Notes: a model not told the origin generated them from the letters alone. 64,000 nucleotides of DNA from Ruminococcus sp. (GCA_015066935.1 SVNK01000001.1:1-64000), one strand, 5' to 3'. Positions 13,523 to 23,227 are shown, numbered from the stretch's first letter. Translations and numbers: made by a program.

Positions 13523-13535
13523 CGGAACGATTTAT

Positions 13536-13576
13536 AAAAACTGCCGATTTCATATTTGAAATACGGCAGTTTTTTG
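13536..13576. terminator. Bidirectional intrinsic terminator
   Basis: AAAACTGCCGATTTCATATTTGAAATACGGCAGTTTTTT. Confidence 0.8.
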
Positions 13577-13620
13577 GTTATTATTGGTTTGTATACGTGG
13601 TTTTCACGTTATGTGTTTTC

Positions 13621-14895
13621 TCAGCAGAGTCCGCTTTCAATCATCTCCTGTGCGGCAAGCATTACACCAAGCTTTCCGCTTGTATATGTAATTCCTCCCT
13701 GCATCCATACCGCATACGGTTCACGTATCGGAGCGTCGGCGGAAAGTTCTATGGAAGCTCCGTTTGTAAAGGCTCCCGCCGCCATGATAACCTTGCTCGA
13801 ATATCCCGGCATGTCCCACGGCTCGGGCGTTACAAATGAATCAACAGGTGCTCCCTTCTGGATTCCACGGCAGAATGCACAGAGATTCTCCTCGTTTCCA
13901 AGCTCTATAGCAGTGATTATGTCGCCTCTCGGGTCGTCCTTGCGTGGAGTGCATCTGAAACCAAGCTGCGTGAACAGCTCACTCGCAAAGGCAGACGTCT
14001 TCTGTGCCGCAGCAACAACGTCGGGAGCAAAGAAAAGTCCCAGAAGCATCTCACGGTTCATTCCGAGAGTGCAGCCTACCTCCTTGCCCATTCCCACACA
14101 GGTAAGACGGTACGAACAAAGCTCCACAAGGTCTGCTCTGCCTGCGATATATCCGCCTGTACGGGCAATTCCGCCGCCTGCATTCTTGATAAGCGAACCG
14201 ATTATAAGGTCTGCTCCGACTTCGGTAGGCTCACGTGTCTCGATGAACTCTCCGTAGCAGTTGTCCACCATGACAATCGCATCGGGATTGCCCTTCTTCA
14301 CCGCCTGAATCATCTTTTCAATGTCATCAATCGTGAACGCCGGACGGAGCGAATATCCTCTCGAACGCTGGATATACGCAACCTTTGCTCCCTTTACAGC
14401 TTCGGTAATTGCGTCATAATCGGGAGTCCCGTCGGGAAGGAGGTCTGCCTGTCCGTACTCAACTCCGTAGTCCATGAGAGAGCCGTTTCCCTTGTCTCCT
14501 GCAATTCCGATGACCTCCTCAAGCGTATCGTAAGGCTTTCCCGTAATCGAAACAATTCTGTCGCCCATTCTCAGAACGCCGAAAAGTGCCGTCGAAAGAG
14601 CGTGTGTTCCCGATACGAAATTGAATCTCACGAGAGCGTCCTCACAGCCGAAAACCTGTGCAAAAACCTTGTCAATGACCTCACGTCCCATGTCTCCGTA
14701 ACCGTAGCCCGTCGAACCATAGAAGCACGGCTCGCTCACCTTGTTGTCCGAGAACGCTTTAAGCACCTTCGCTCCGTTATATTCGGCAATTCCGTCGAGC
14801 ACAGCCATTGCGTCCGTGCAGCTTTTCTCGGACTTCTCCGCAAGTTCAAGAAGTCTCTTGTCAAAATTATATATCTCCATTATTTTACTGTTCAT
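13621..14895 (-). CDS. PLP-dependent methionine gamma-lyase family protein (YnbB/aluminium-resistance type)
   Basis: Translation resembles the YnbB family: YGYGDMGREVIDKVFAQVFGCEDALVR, IIGSLIKNAGGGIARTGGYIAG. Confidence 0.85.
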   Translation of the reverse strand: MNSKIMEIYNFDKRLLELAEKSEKSCTDAMAVLDGIAEYNGAKVLKAFSDNKVSEPCFYGSTGYGYGDMGREVIDKVFAQVFGCEDALVRFNFVSGTHALSTALFGVLRMGDRIVSITGKPYDTLEEVIGIAGDKGNGSLMDYGVEYGQADLLPDGTPDYDAITEAVKGAKVAYIQRSRGYSLRPAFTIDDIEKMIQAVKKGNPDAIVMVDNCYGEFIETREPTEVGADLIIGSLIKNAGGGIARTGGYIAGRADLVELCSYRLTCVGMGKEVGCTLGMNREMLLGLFFAPDVVAAAQKTSAFASELFTQLGFRCTPRKDDPRGDIITAIELGNEENLCAFCRGIQKGAPVDSFVTPEPWDMPGYSSKVIMAAGAFTNGASIELSADAPIREPYAVWMQGGITYTSGKLGVMLAAQEMIESGLC

Positions 14896-15685
14896 CAGCA
14901 AGTCTTCCTTTCTTAGTGCTTTCCTTTTCAACGTCAATACGCTCAAGGACTATCTCCGTCTCAACCTCACGGAAGCCTATTTCACGGTAAAAACTCACTC
15001 TTACGTCAAGAGCAAGCAGGTACGCTCTCTTACCGAGATTGTTGAAGAACCTCGCAAGCCAGCGGAGAAATTCTCTTGCATAGCCTCTGCCTCTTGCAGC
15101 AGTATCCGTCGCAACCTGTCCGATGAGGACTACGTTTTCAATGTCAAAAACCGCCGAAGCCGTCGTCGAATCACGGTAGGTAAACACTCTGCTTATCCCG
15201 TGACGGCAGCGGTGCGACGTATCCGTATACCACAGCGAAAAGTCCGAAATATTGGGGAATCCCTCGCTCAGTATGCGGTACACTTCAGGCAGATTCGGGT
15301 CAAGATTCACATGAGCTTCAGTTGCTTTCAGGGGTCCGCAGTCTGCCACAAGCTCGAAAACTGTGCGGTTAAGCTCCTGATAGCGTTCCGGAAGCTTTAT
15401 TCCTTTCAGGATTTTCTGGTCACCCTCTATACGGAACGGCAGATTCATACTCACAAACAGGTCTATTTCCTCTGTTGCTCCGAGATTTCCGTCTCCGCAG
15501 ATAATAAGGGTCGAATTGATAATGAACATGAAACCGACTCCCGTTTCGTCGGTTATTTTATAGAATCGGCAGAATTCATAGCCTGCACCGTAAGCTTTCA
15601 TATATGCAAGCATTTTTCTGCCCGAAAGCGTTTTCAGAAGCAGCTCACGGTCAAGCTCTCTTTCCTGTTCAATCAGCTTTATCAT
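14885..15685 (-). CDS. GNAT family N-acetyltransferase
   Basis: VVLIGQVATDTAARGRGYAREFLRWL resembles a GNAT acetyl-CoA-binding motif. Confidence 0.75.
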   Translation of the reverse strand: MIKLIEQERELDRELLLKTLSGRKMLAYMKAYGAGYEFCRFYKITDETGVGFMFIINSTLIICGDGNLGATEEIDLFVSMNLPFRIEGDQKILKGIKLPERYQELNRTVFELVADCGPLKATEAHVNLDPNLPEVYRILSEGFPNISDFSLWYTDTSHRCRHGISRVFTYRDSTTASAVFDIENVVLIGQVATDTAARGRGYAREFLRWLARFFNNLGKRAYLLALDVRVSFYREIGFREVETEIVLERIDVEKESTKKGRLADEQ

Positions 15686-16707
15686 AATTCCTGTATCCTC
15701 TCGGCAAGCTCTTTCACGAGACTGTGCATATTATCAAGATCCGCCGTATCTATCACGCACGACGCCGAATGAAGATACCTGCACGGCACCGATACCGCTA
15801 TTGTACGTACTCCCCTGCCGCTTATATGGATGGCTCCCGAATCGTTTCCGCCTGCAATCATCGTCTTTGTCTGGCACGGAATTCCCTTCTCCTCCGCAAT
15901 TTCAAATGCAAGATGATAAAGCTCCTTGTCATAAACAGTGCTTCTGTCCATGAACGACACAACAGGTCCTCCGCCGAGTGCGCAGACCCTTTTTGCACCC
16001 GAAACTCCGTCAATATCGGCAGCTGTGGTCGCTTCAAGCACTACGGCATAGTCGGGTGCAACAGAAAACGCCGAAGCTCCCGCACCTCTCAGTCCGATTT
16101 CCTCCTGAACATTGAACACAAAATATGTGTCGTATTCAGGCTCGTCCTGCATGAGCTTAATCATCATCGCACAGCCTGCACGGTCGTCAATCGCCTTGCA
16201 CTTCACACGATTTCCGCCGAATTCCGCAAACTCCGAATCAAAGTACACGCAGTCACCGGGACGCACCATCTTTTCGGCTTCTGCTTTATCGGATGCTCCG
16301 ATGTCGATGTACAGTCCATCCATTGACGGAGCCTTTTCTCTGGCTTCCTTTGAAAGATTGTGTACCGCAGTTGAGCCGATAACTCCGCTGATTCCGTCCT
16401 TTCCCACACGCACCTGACGTCCGATCGCAACGGCAGGGTCAACTCCTCCGACCTCTCCGAAAGCGAGTGTTCCGTCGCTCTTTATTGCTGTCACAATGAA
16501 ACCGACCTCGTCCATGTGAGCACATATCATCAGCTTCTTCGCAGGAGTTTTTCTGCCTTTTCTGAAGCAGATAAGGTTTCCGAGAGGGTCGATGCGGTAT
16601 TCGCATACGTCCTTGATTTTTCCGATTATATATTCCCTGACAGCCGATTCGTCACCCGAAACACCGTCAATCAGGCAAAGTTCCCTGAGTAATTCCTTCA
16701 TGTTCAC
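15682..16707 (-). CDS. M42 family metallopeptidase
   Basis: ICAHMDEVGFIV, CKAIDDRAGCA, FNVQEEIGLRGA motifs. Confidence 0.9.
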   Translation of the reverse strand: MNMKELLRELCLIDGVSGDESAVREYIIGKIKDVCEYRIDPLGNLICFRKGRKTPAKKLMICAHMDEVGFIVTAIKSDGTLAFGEVGGVDPAVAIGRQVRVGKDGISGVIGSTAVHNLSKEAREKAPSMDGLYIDIGASDKAEAEKMVRPGDCVYFDSEFAEFGGNRVKCKAIDDRAGCAMMIKLMQDEPEYDTYFVFNVQEEIGLRGAGASAFSVAPDYAVVLEATTAADIDGVSGAKRVCALGGGPVVSFMDRSTVYDKELYHLAFEIAEEKGIPCQTKTMIAGGNDSGAIHISGRGVRTIAVSVPCRYLHSASCVIDTADLDNMHSLVKELAERIQEL

Positions 16708-17714
16708 GCCTCCCTGATAAATTCCGCAAGAAGTCTGCCTGTAAGCTCCACGTCGGCAAGGTCGATGACCTCAACGGGAGTGTGCATATTCCTCAGCGGT
16801 ATTGATACGGTACATGCCTCCGAACCGCCTCTGCTCACAGAATAGCGGTCGGCATTCGTTGATGTGAGACCGTTCATGACCTCTGTCTGATACGGAAGCT
16901 TCGCATTCTCAGCCGCCTCTGTAAGACCGTCCGAAATTCTTCTTGAAAGGCTCGGAGAAATGCCTATCATAGCACCTTTTCCGAGGTCTCCGCATTTGAG
17001 TCTGTCCTCGCCCTCGGCATAGGCAAAGCTCACGTCAACGGCAATGGCAATATCGGGGTCAAGCTCGAATGCGCCGATTTTTGCACCACGCTCCCCAAGC
17101 TCCTCCTGAGCCGAGAAAATCACGGTCACGTTGTACTTCAGCGGACTGTCCTTCAGAAGCTCCAGAGCGTAAAGAATCGCCGCAACACCGCATCTGTCGT
17201 CAAGTGCACCGCCCGTAATGCGGCTTCCCGCAAGCTTTCTGCACTTAACGTCAAACGTCACTGTATCACCAAGGGATACGATTCTTTTCAGCTCGTCGGC
17301 ACTCATTTCTGTATCTATTGCGACATCCTCAAAGCTCAGGACCTTGCCCTCGCCCTTCGAAAGATGCGGCGGAACAGAGCATACCACGCCCTTTATATCC
17401 TTTTTTCCGTGAACGACAACAGGCTGTGCAGGCAGCAGACGGCGGTCGATTCCTCCGAGATTTCCTACCTTTATGAAGCCGTCATCGGTAATATATGTTA
17501 CGATCATTCCGATCTGGTCAATGTGTGCGTCAAGGACGAGATGCGGTCTGCCGTCGGCAAAAGCACCGTATCTTCCGATGACGTTGCCGTTTCTGATTTC
17601 CGCATCGGGACAATACTCACGAAGCATTCCGAGAGCAAGCTCCGCAGCAGCCGTTTCGCTGCCCGAAGCTCCGCAGGCTTCGGAAAGTGCAATTACTGTA
17701 TCTTGTATATTCAT
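16704..17714 (-). CDS. M42 family metallopeptidase
   Basis: LDAHIDQIGMIV, GALDDRCGVA, FSAQEELGERGA; ATG 17714 with AAAGGAAA upstream; 4-bp overlap with the next M42 gene. Confidence 0.9.
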   Translation of the reverse strand: MNIQDTVIALSEACGASGSETAAAELALGMLREYCPDAEIRNGNVIGRYGAFADGRPHLVLDAHIDQIGMIVTYITDDGFIKVGNLGGIDRRLLPAQPVVVHGKKDIKGVVCSVPPHLSKGEGKVLSFEDVAIDTEMSADELKRIVSLGDTVTFDVKCRKLAGSRITGGALDDRCGVAAILYALELLKDSPLKYNVTVIFSAQEELGERGAKIGAFELDPDIAIAVDVSFAYAEGEDRLKCGDLGKGAMIGISPSLSRRISDGLTEAAENAKLPYQTEVMNGLTSTNADRYSVSRGGSEACTVSIPLRNMHTPVEVIDLADVELTGRLLAEFIREA

Positions 17715-17843
17715 AACGATTTTCCTTTCGGTTGCGCATAATTCTTCATTATACATTATATCATATATTGCAAAAGCTTGTCAATTGTGCGTTATGTGCA
17801 GAAACTCCGTCAAAATTTATTGATTTACAGTGTTAAATCACTA

Positions 17844-17873
17844 TTGACAAATGCGGCTTTACAGTGCTATAAT
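17844..17873 (+). promoter_or_regulatory. Sigma-A promoter TTGACA-N18-TATAAT upstream of the hairpin array and aroC
   Basis: TTGACA 17844-17849, TATAAT 17868-17873. Confidence 0.65.
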
Positions 17874-17884
17874 TAATGTGTCCT

Positions 17885-18106
17885 CAATAACCGCCGTCAG
17901 GCGGTTATTGCCCCGAACTTCGTTCGGGGAGCGCAAATCCTTTACAATATTAGGAATTTGCGCATCACATTCATTGATGTCAAGCTCATTTTGCCCTATA
18001 GGGCAAAACAAAGTGCAAGAAAAAATATCGATTCCATTATTTTTTCTTGCACTTTATCAACTTAAAATTGGCTTTAAAAAGCTATATTAAGCCAATTTTA
18101 AGTTAT
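17885..18106. repeat. Array of consecutive near-perfect inverted repeats
   Basis: CAATAACCGCC/GGCGGTTATTG; CCCCGAAC/GTTCGGGG; GCGCAAATCC/AGGAATTTGCGC; TTTTGCCC/GGGCAAAA; AAAGTGCAAGAAAAAATA/TATTTTTTCTTGCACTTT; AACTTAAAATTGGCTT/AAGCCAATTTTAAGTT. Confidence 0.9.
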
Positions 18107-18146
18107 TGAGCAGACATTAATTAATACAAATTATTCCTTTCGGGAG

Positions 18147-19244
18147 ATGAATAAATTGAAAAACACGTTAGGCTCAAGCGTTTCCGTTACTATCTTCGGC
18201 GAAAGTCACGGAAAAATGATAGGAGCCATTCTCGACGGACTTGCCCCCGGAATCCATGTTGACGAGGAATTTATTGCGTCGCAGATGAACCTCCGCAAAG
18301 CAGCAGGCTCTATCTCCACCGCACGCCATGAGGCTGACGCTGTAAAAATAGTCAGCGGAGTCTTCAACGGAAAAACTACGGGAACTCCGATTACGTTTAT
18401 TATCGAAAATCAGGACCAGCACAGCCGTGATTACGGCGAGCTTGCATATAAAGCACGTCCCGGCCATGCCGATTTTACCGCCTCCGTGAAGTATCACGGC
18501 TTTCAGGACTTCCGTGGCGGCGGTCACTTCTCCGGACGTATCACCGCAGGTCTTGTCGCAGCAGGTGCAGTCGCAATTTCCGCACTGAAAACTAAAAATA
18601 TCCGCATTGGTACTCACATTCTCAGCTGCGGCGGCGTTTTCGACAGAAACTTCGGCGACCTCGGCTCAGACATCGCTTCACTTTCGGACAAGACCTTCGC
18701 CGTTCTCGACGATAACGCAGGCGAAAAAATGATTGCCGCTATCGAAGCTGCACGTAACGACGGCGACAGCGTCGGCGGCAGACTCGAAACTGCTGTTGCG
18801 GGACTCCCCGCAGGCGTCGGAGAACCATGGTTCGATACAATTGAGAGCGTTCTCTCCCATGCATTGTTCAGTATCCCTGCCGTAAAGGGCGTGGAATTCG
18901 GCGACGGCTTCGCTCTCTGCGACATGAGAGGAAGTCAGGCTAACGACTCCTTCCGCAGTATTGACGGAAAAATCGTCACAGATACAAACCGCTGCGGCGG
19001 TATACTCGGCGGAATCACAAACGGCATGCCCGTTGTTTTCCGTACCGCTGTAAAACCCACTCCCTCCATTTACAAAGAACAGCAGACTATCAATACCGAA
19101 ACCTCCGAGAACACATCTCTTGTGATTCAGGGTCGTCACGACCCCGCTATAATCCACCGTGCAAGAGTCGTTGTGGACAGCGTTACGGCACTCGTACTCT
19201 GCGACCAGCTCGCACTACGTTTCGGTACGGATTACCTCGCATAA
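18147..19244 (+). CDS. aroC: Chorismate synthase
   Basis: GSSVSVTIFGESHGKMIGAILDG, RPGHADFTASVKYHGFQDFRGGGHFSGR. Confidence 0.97.
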   Translation: MNKLKNTLGSSVSVTIFGESHGKMIGAILDGLAPGIHVDEEFIASQMNLRKAAGSISTARHEADAVKIVSGVFNGKTTGTPITFIIENQDQHSRDYGELAYKARPGHADFTASVKYHGFQDFRGGGHFSGRITAGLVAAGAVAISALKTKNIRIGTHILSCGGVFDRNFGDLGSDIASLSDKTFAVLDDNAGEKMIAAIEAARNDGDSVGGRLETAVAGLPAGVGEPWFDTIESVLSHALFSIPAVKGVEFGDGFALCDMRGSQANDSFRSIDGKIVTDTNRCGGILGGITNGMPVVFRTAVKPTPSIYKEQQTINTETSENTSLVIQGRHDPAIIHRARVVVDSVTALVLCDQLALRFGTDYLA

Positions 19245-19271
19245 AATTTACCTACGAAAGGACATTATATC

Positions 19272-20300
19272 ATGGCTATGAATATTATAAGAGAACTCCC
19301 CCACCCAAGCGAAATCAAAGCGGCTCATCCGCTTACTCCCGATCTTGCAAAAATCAAGAACGACCGTGACGCTGAAATAAAGAAGGTTTTCAGCGGTGAA
19401 TCCGATAAGTTCCTGCTTATCATCGGTCCCTGCTCGGCTGACAACGAGGACAGCGTTCTCGATTATATCCACCGTCTGCGCAGAATTCAGGACGAGGTCA
19501 AGGACAAGATCATCATTATCCCCAGAATCTATACAGGTAAGCCCAGAACTACGGGCGACGGCTACAAGGGTATGCTCCACCAGCCCAATCCAACCGAAAT
19601 GCCCGACCTTAAAAGCGGTATCATTGCTGTAAGAAACCTCCATATGCGTGCTCTTGCAGAGACAGGCTTCGGTGCAGCGGACGAGATGCTCTATCCTGAA
19701 AACTACAGCTACCTCGACGACCTCCTCGCTTACATCGCTATCGGAGCACGTTCCGTTGAAAACCAGCAGCACCGTCTCGTTTCAAGCGGTGTAAATATCC
19801 CCGTAGGTATGAAGAACCCCACAGGCGGCGATATTTCTGTTATGATGAACTCAATTACCGCTGCACAGCACGCTCACGCCTTCATCTACAGAGGATGTGA
19901 GGTCAGAAGCGACGGAAATCCCTACGCTCACGCAATCCTCAGAGGTTACGTTGACGAAAGAGGCAACTCCTACCCCAACTACCACTTCGAGGACCTCTAC
20001 CGTCTTGCGGAAACATACTCAAAGAAAGAACTTCTCAACCCTGCCCTCATCGTCGATACAAACCACTCAAATTCAGGAAAGAAGTACCTTGAACAGGTGA
20101 GAATTTCAAACGAAATTCTCCACAGTATGCGTCACAGCAACGAAATACGCAAGCTCGTGAAGGGTCTCATGATCGAGAGCTATATTGAGGACGGTGCACA
20201 GGCTATCGGTGAAAACATCTACGGAAAGTCGATTACCGACCCCTGTCTCGGCTGGGAAAAATCAGAGAAGCTCATTCTCGGCATCGCCGATCAGCTTTAA
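19272..20300 (+). CDS. 3-deoxy-7-phosphoheptulonate synthase (class I)
   Basis: LLIIGPCSADNEDSVLDYIHRL, IPRIYTGKPRTTGDGYKGM, IVDTNHSNSGKKY. Confidence 0.95.
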   Translation: MAMNIIRELPHPSEIKAAHPLTPDLAKIKNDRDAEIKKVFSGESDKFLLIIGPCSADNEDSVLDYIHRLRRIQDEVKDKIIIIPRIYTGKPRTTGDGYKGMLHQPNPTEMPDLKSGIIAVRNLHMRALAETGFGAADEMLYPENYSYLDDLLAYIAIGARSVENQQHRLVSSGVNIPVGMKNPTGGDISVMMNSITAAQHAHAFIYRGCEVRSDGNPYAHAILRGYVDERGNSYPNYHFEDLYRLAETYSKKELLNPALIVDTNHSNSGKKYLEQVRISNEILHSMRHSNEIRKLVKGLMIESYIEDGAQAIGENIYGKSITDPCLGWEKSEKLILGIADQL

Positions 20301-20304
20301 AACC

Positions 20305-20376
20305 AAACCGCACTGTGCTTGTGCAGTGCTGCCTTGTTAACGTGCAGGATTCTGCGTTTGCAGTGTTCTGCACGTC
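20305..20376. repeat. Tandem hairpins between the DAHP synthase and the AraC gene
   Basis: GCACTG..CAGTGC followed by CGTGCAG..CTGCACG. Confidence 0.7.
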
Positions 20377-20401
20377 TTAATATATTCAGGAGGCGATAAT
20401 T

Positions 20402-21178
20402 ATGGAAATCGTCAACATCATTTCCGGCTGTACAGGAATCCCTCAGCCACTGTATCCCGACTCGCACTACACGTTCATCCTCTTCAGATCACCTGTTATC
20501 ATCACCCTCGACGGCAGCGAATTCCGTATGACGAAAAGTTCTGCCGTACTTATTTCGCCGGGAACAAAATGGCTCCTCCGTTCCATGCGGAAATCCTCTC
20601 CCAAATCCGACTTTGTGGAGCTTCTGCTCACTCCATCAGATAAACAGGAACTTTTATCCGTCGGACTTTCCCCCGATACTCCCATTGAAATATGCGGCGA
20701 TTTCGTTATTTCAAGTCTTATCGGCTGCATGAGACTTCACGCCGTCCGCATTGATTCTTTAAACGGAGATTTCTTCACTATGACAATGAATGCCGTTTTT
20801 GAAGCTGTCAGGACAGAAGTTTCTGCCTGCGGACAAGCTCACCGCAAGCGCCGTATCGCTCACCTCTCAGACCTTAAACGTCTGCGTGAAAATATCTATG
20901 AAAATCCCGTCAGACAATGGTCTGCATCGGAATGTGCCGACGAAATCGGTATCAGCCGTGAATACTTCCACAGACTTTACCTCGCCGCATTCGGAGTGAC
21001 TTTCCTCCACGACACAATCGAAAGCCGTCTTATGTACGCTTCCGAACTTCTCGAAACAACAAATCTTTCCATCTCCGCCATTGCGGAAAAATGCGGCTAC
21101 GACAGCGATTCTTACTTCATGAGACAGTTCAAGAAGCATCGTGGGTGTACTCCGACGGAATTTCGTGCTTCGAAATAA
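20402..21178 (+). CDS. AraC family transcriptional regulator
   Basis: C-terminal double HTH: ISREYFHRLYLAAFGVTFLHDTIESRLMYASELLETTNLSISAIAEKCGYDSDSYFMRQFKKHRGCTPTEFR. Confidence 0.92.
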   Translation: MEIVNIISGCTGIPQPLYPDSHYTFILFRSPVIITLDGSEFRMTKSSAVLISPGTKWLLRSMRKSSPKSDFVELLLTPSDKQELLSVGLSPDTPIEICGDFVISSLIGCMRLHAVRIDSLNGDFFTMTMNAVFEAVRTEVSACGQAHRKRRIAHLSDLKRLRENIYENPVRQWSASECADEIGISREYFHRLYLAAFGVTFLHDTIESRLMYASELLETTNLSISAIAEKCGYDSDSYFMRQFKKHRGCTPTEFRASK

Positions 21179-21303
21179 ACTTTTAGTATATTTTGTTACG
21201 AAATTTATTAAAATTCGCCAAAAAACCTCTTTACATCTGCTTCGTTTTGTGGTAAAATAAAGAATATATTTACAAAACTCATATTTCCGGATGGAGAATA
21301 ATA

Positions 21304-23223
21304 ATGAATCAGATTAAACTTATCGGCATATGCCTTTCAACAGCGCACGAAGAGGACCGCTTTAACTTTATAAAAGAATTGAACAAACACGCTGTCAAAA
21401 AAGGCTACAGGCTTGTCATTTTCAATTCGTGTGCCGACCTCTATGAACAAAACACTGCCGTGAATGAAGAGTCTTCCGCTGTATTCCGCCTCGTCCCATA
21501 TGAGAGACTCTCGGCACTTATTCTTTTCCCTAATATCATGTACAACGACGCCGCTGTTGCGGAGGCTGTCAAGAATTGCCATAGATATAATATCCCTGTT
21601 ATATCTATGGATAAAGCTATCGACGGATGCATTCTCTTCACTTTTTCAAATGCCGAAATCTTCGGTCAGCTCTGCCGCCACGTTATCTGCGACCACGGTG
21701 CCAGAAACGTCTTTATGATGGCTGGTTTCAAGGACAATGTATACTCCGAAGAACGTATCCGTGTATTCAAAAAAGTCCTTGAGGAGAACGGTCTCCCCAT
21801 TATCGAGGAGAATATCGGTTACGGATGCTTCTGGGAACTCCCCACTATTGACGTCCTTGACAAGTGGTTCGTTGAGGAGAAACGTGATGTCCCCGACGCA
21901 ATCATCTGTGCCAACGATTTCATGGCAATTACCGTAAGCAGCTATTTGCAGTCGCTCGGATACAAAGTCCCCGAAGACTGTATCATTACAGGATTCGACG
22001 GCATCAAACAGGCTGAATACCTGCCGCCCAACATCACAACCTGTAAGCAGGACTTCGATGAAATGGGCAGACTTATCATCGATACCATTATCAGAATTGA
22101 ACAGGGTGAACAGATTCAGGGTCCTTTCTACATCGATTTCAACATAATCTACTCGCAGTCATGCGGCTGCAAGCCTTTATCCTATGAAAAAGTGACCTCC
22201 TCTATCACCGACCTCATTTCATCTCTCCGTTTGACCGAGGAACGTCAGAAAATGATTCTGAGTACGCAGAATGTAATCCCCAAAATCACGTTCTTTGACC
22301 ACCTCCCCAGACTCCTGATGAAACGCTATAAAATAAATACCTGCATCTTTGCCATTAACGAAGGTATTTTCAGTCCGCCTGATTTCGCTACAAAATATAC
22401 TGCCAACAACTGCTTCGGTCAGAATGTCGATATTCTTTTCCACTGCTACGGCAAAACAGAACTCGAACACTGTACAATCCCTGTAAAACGTCTTTTCCCA
22501 AGATACGATATACTCTTCGAAAACGAAAACCCCGTTATTGTATGCTGCAGCGTCTTTTCGGATATGATTCTCGGATACTGTGCTTTCCAGCCTGATATCA
22601 ACATTAATGAGTACGAGAAAATCGACGTTTTTATGAACGCTACCGGTACTGCTCTCGGCGACTTCCATAACCGTATGCAGATTAAAAGCATGAACCGCAA
22701 ACTGCTCGAAATCAACGACGACCTCCAGAAAATCTCCCAGCGTGACTTCATGACAGGTCTTTTCAACAGACGTGGATTCTTCGATAAACTCGATGCCCTG
22801 ACCGAACTCCCCGAAAATTACGGCAGACAACTGATGTTCATCTCTGCCGACCTCGACGGTCTCAAAGTCATCAACGATAACTTCGGCCACGCTGAAGGCG
22901 ATAATGCTATTATCACCGTCGGAAGAGCTTTGCTGAGCAGCTCGCTCCAGAGCGAAATCTGTGCTCGCTTCGGCGGCGACGAGTTCGGCGTTGCGGTAAT
23001 CTGCCCCGATAACGATACCGATGTGTTCTTTGAGGACTTCAAAAAGCGTTTCCTCGATTTTCTCTGGGACTACAACCGTAAATCGGGTAAGCCCTATCAG
23101 GTCAGAGCAAGTATCGGATACTGTGCGGCACACATAAATAATAAACTCAATATCGAAAAAATGATCGAGCTCGCCGACGAGAAAATGTACGAATATAAAG
23201 CCAAGAATAAAAGAATATCTTAA
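21304..23223 (+). CDS. GGDEF diguanylate cyclase with N-terminal LacI/GalR-type ligand-binding domain, no HTH
   Basis: PDAIICANDFMAITVSSYLQSLGYKVPEDCIITGFDG (periplasmic-binding-like fold) and RDFMTGLFNRRGF...ARFGGDEFGVAV. Confidence 0.9.
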   Translation: MNQIKLIGICLSTAHEEDRFNFIKELNKHAVKKGYRLVIFNSCADLYEQNTAVNEESSAVFRLVPYERLSALILFPNIMYNDAAVAEAVKNCHRYNIPVISMDKAIDGCILFTFSNAEIFGQLCRHVICDHGARNVFMMAGFKDNVYSEERIRVFKKVLEENGLPIIEENIGYGCFWELPTIDVLDKWFVEEKRDVPDAIICANDFMAITVSSYLQSLGYKVPEDCIITGFDGIKQAEYLPPNITTCKQDFDEMGRLIIDTIIRIEQGEQIQGPFYIDFNIIYSQSCGCKPLSYEKVTSSITDLISSLRLTEERQKMILSTQNVIPKITFFDHLPRLLMKRYKINTCIFAINEGIFSPPDFATKYTANNCFGQNVDILFHCYGKTELEHCTIPVKRLFPRYDILFENENPVIVCCSVFSDMILGYCAFQPDININEYEKIDVFMNATGTALGDFHNRMQIKSMNRKLLEINDDLQKISQRDFMTGLFNRRGFFDKLDALTELPENYGRQLMFISADLDGLKVINDNFGHAEGDNAIITVGRALLSSSLQSEICARFGGDEFGVAVICPDNDTDVFFEDFKKRFLDFLWDYNRKSGKPYQVRASIGYCAAHINNKLNIEKMIELADEKMYEYKAKNKRIS

Positions 23224-23227
23224 TAAT

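Noticed and set aside
14741-15772. 343-aa plus-strand ORF over the GNAT gene
   Set aside because: Antisense to the acetyltransferase and YnbB-like genes, no domain motif.
17885-18106. Possible CRISPR array from serial repeats
   Set aside because: The units are different inverted repeats, not identical direct repeats with regular spacers, and no cas genes are visible.
17880-18146. T-box or known amino-acid riboswitch upstream of aroC
   Set aside because: I could not find a T-box consensus or a terminator/antiterminator pair directly before aroC.
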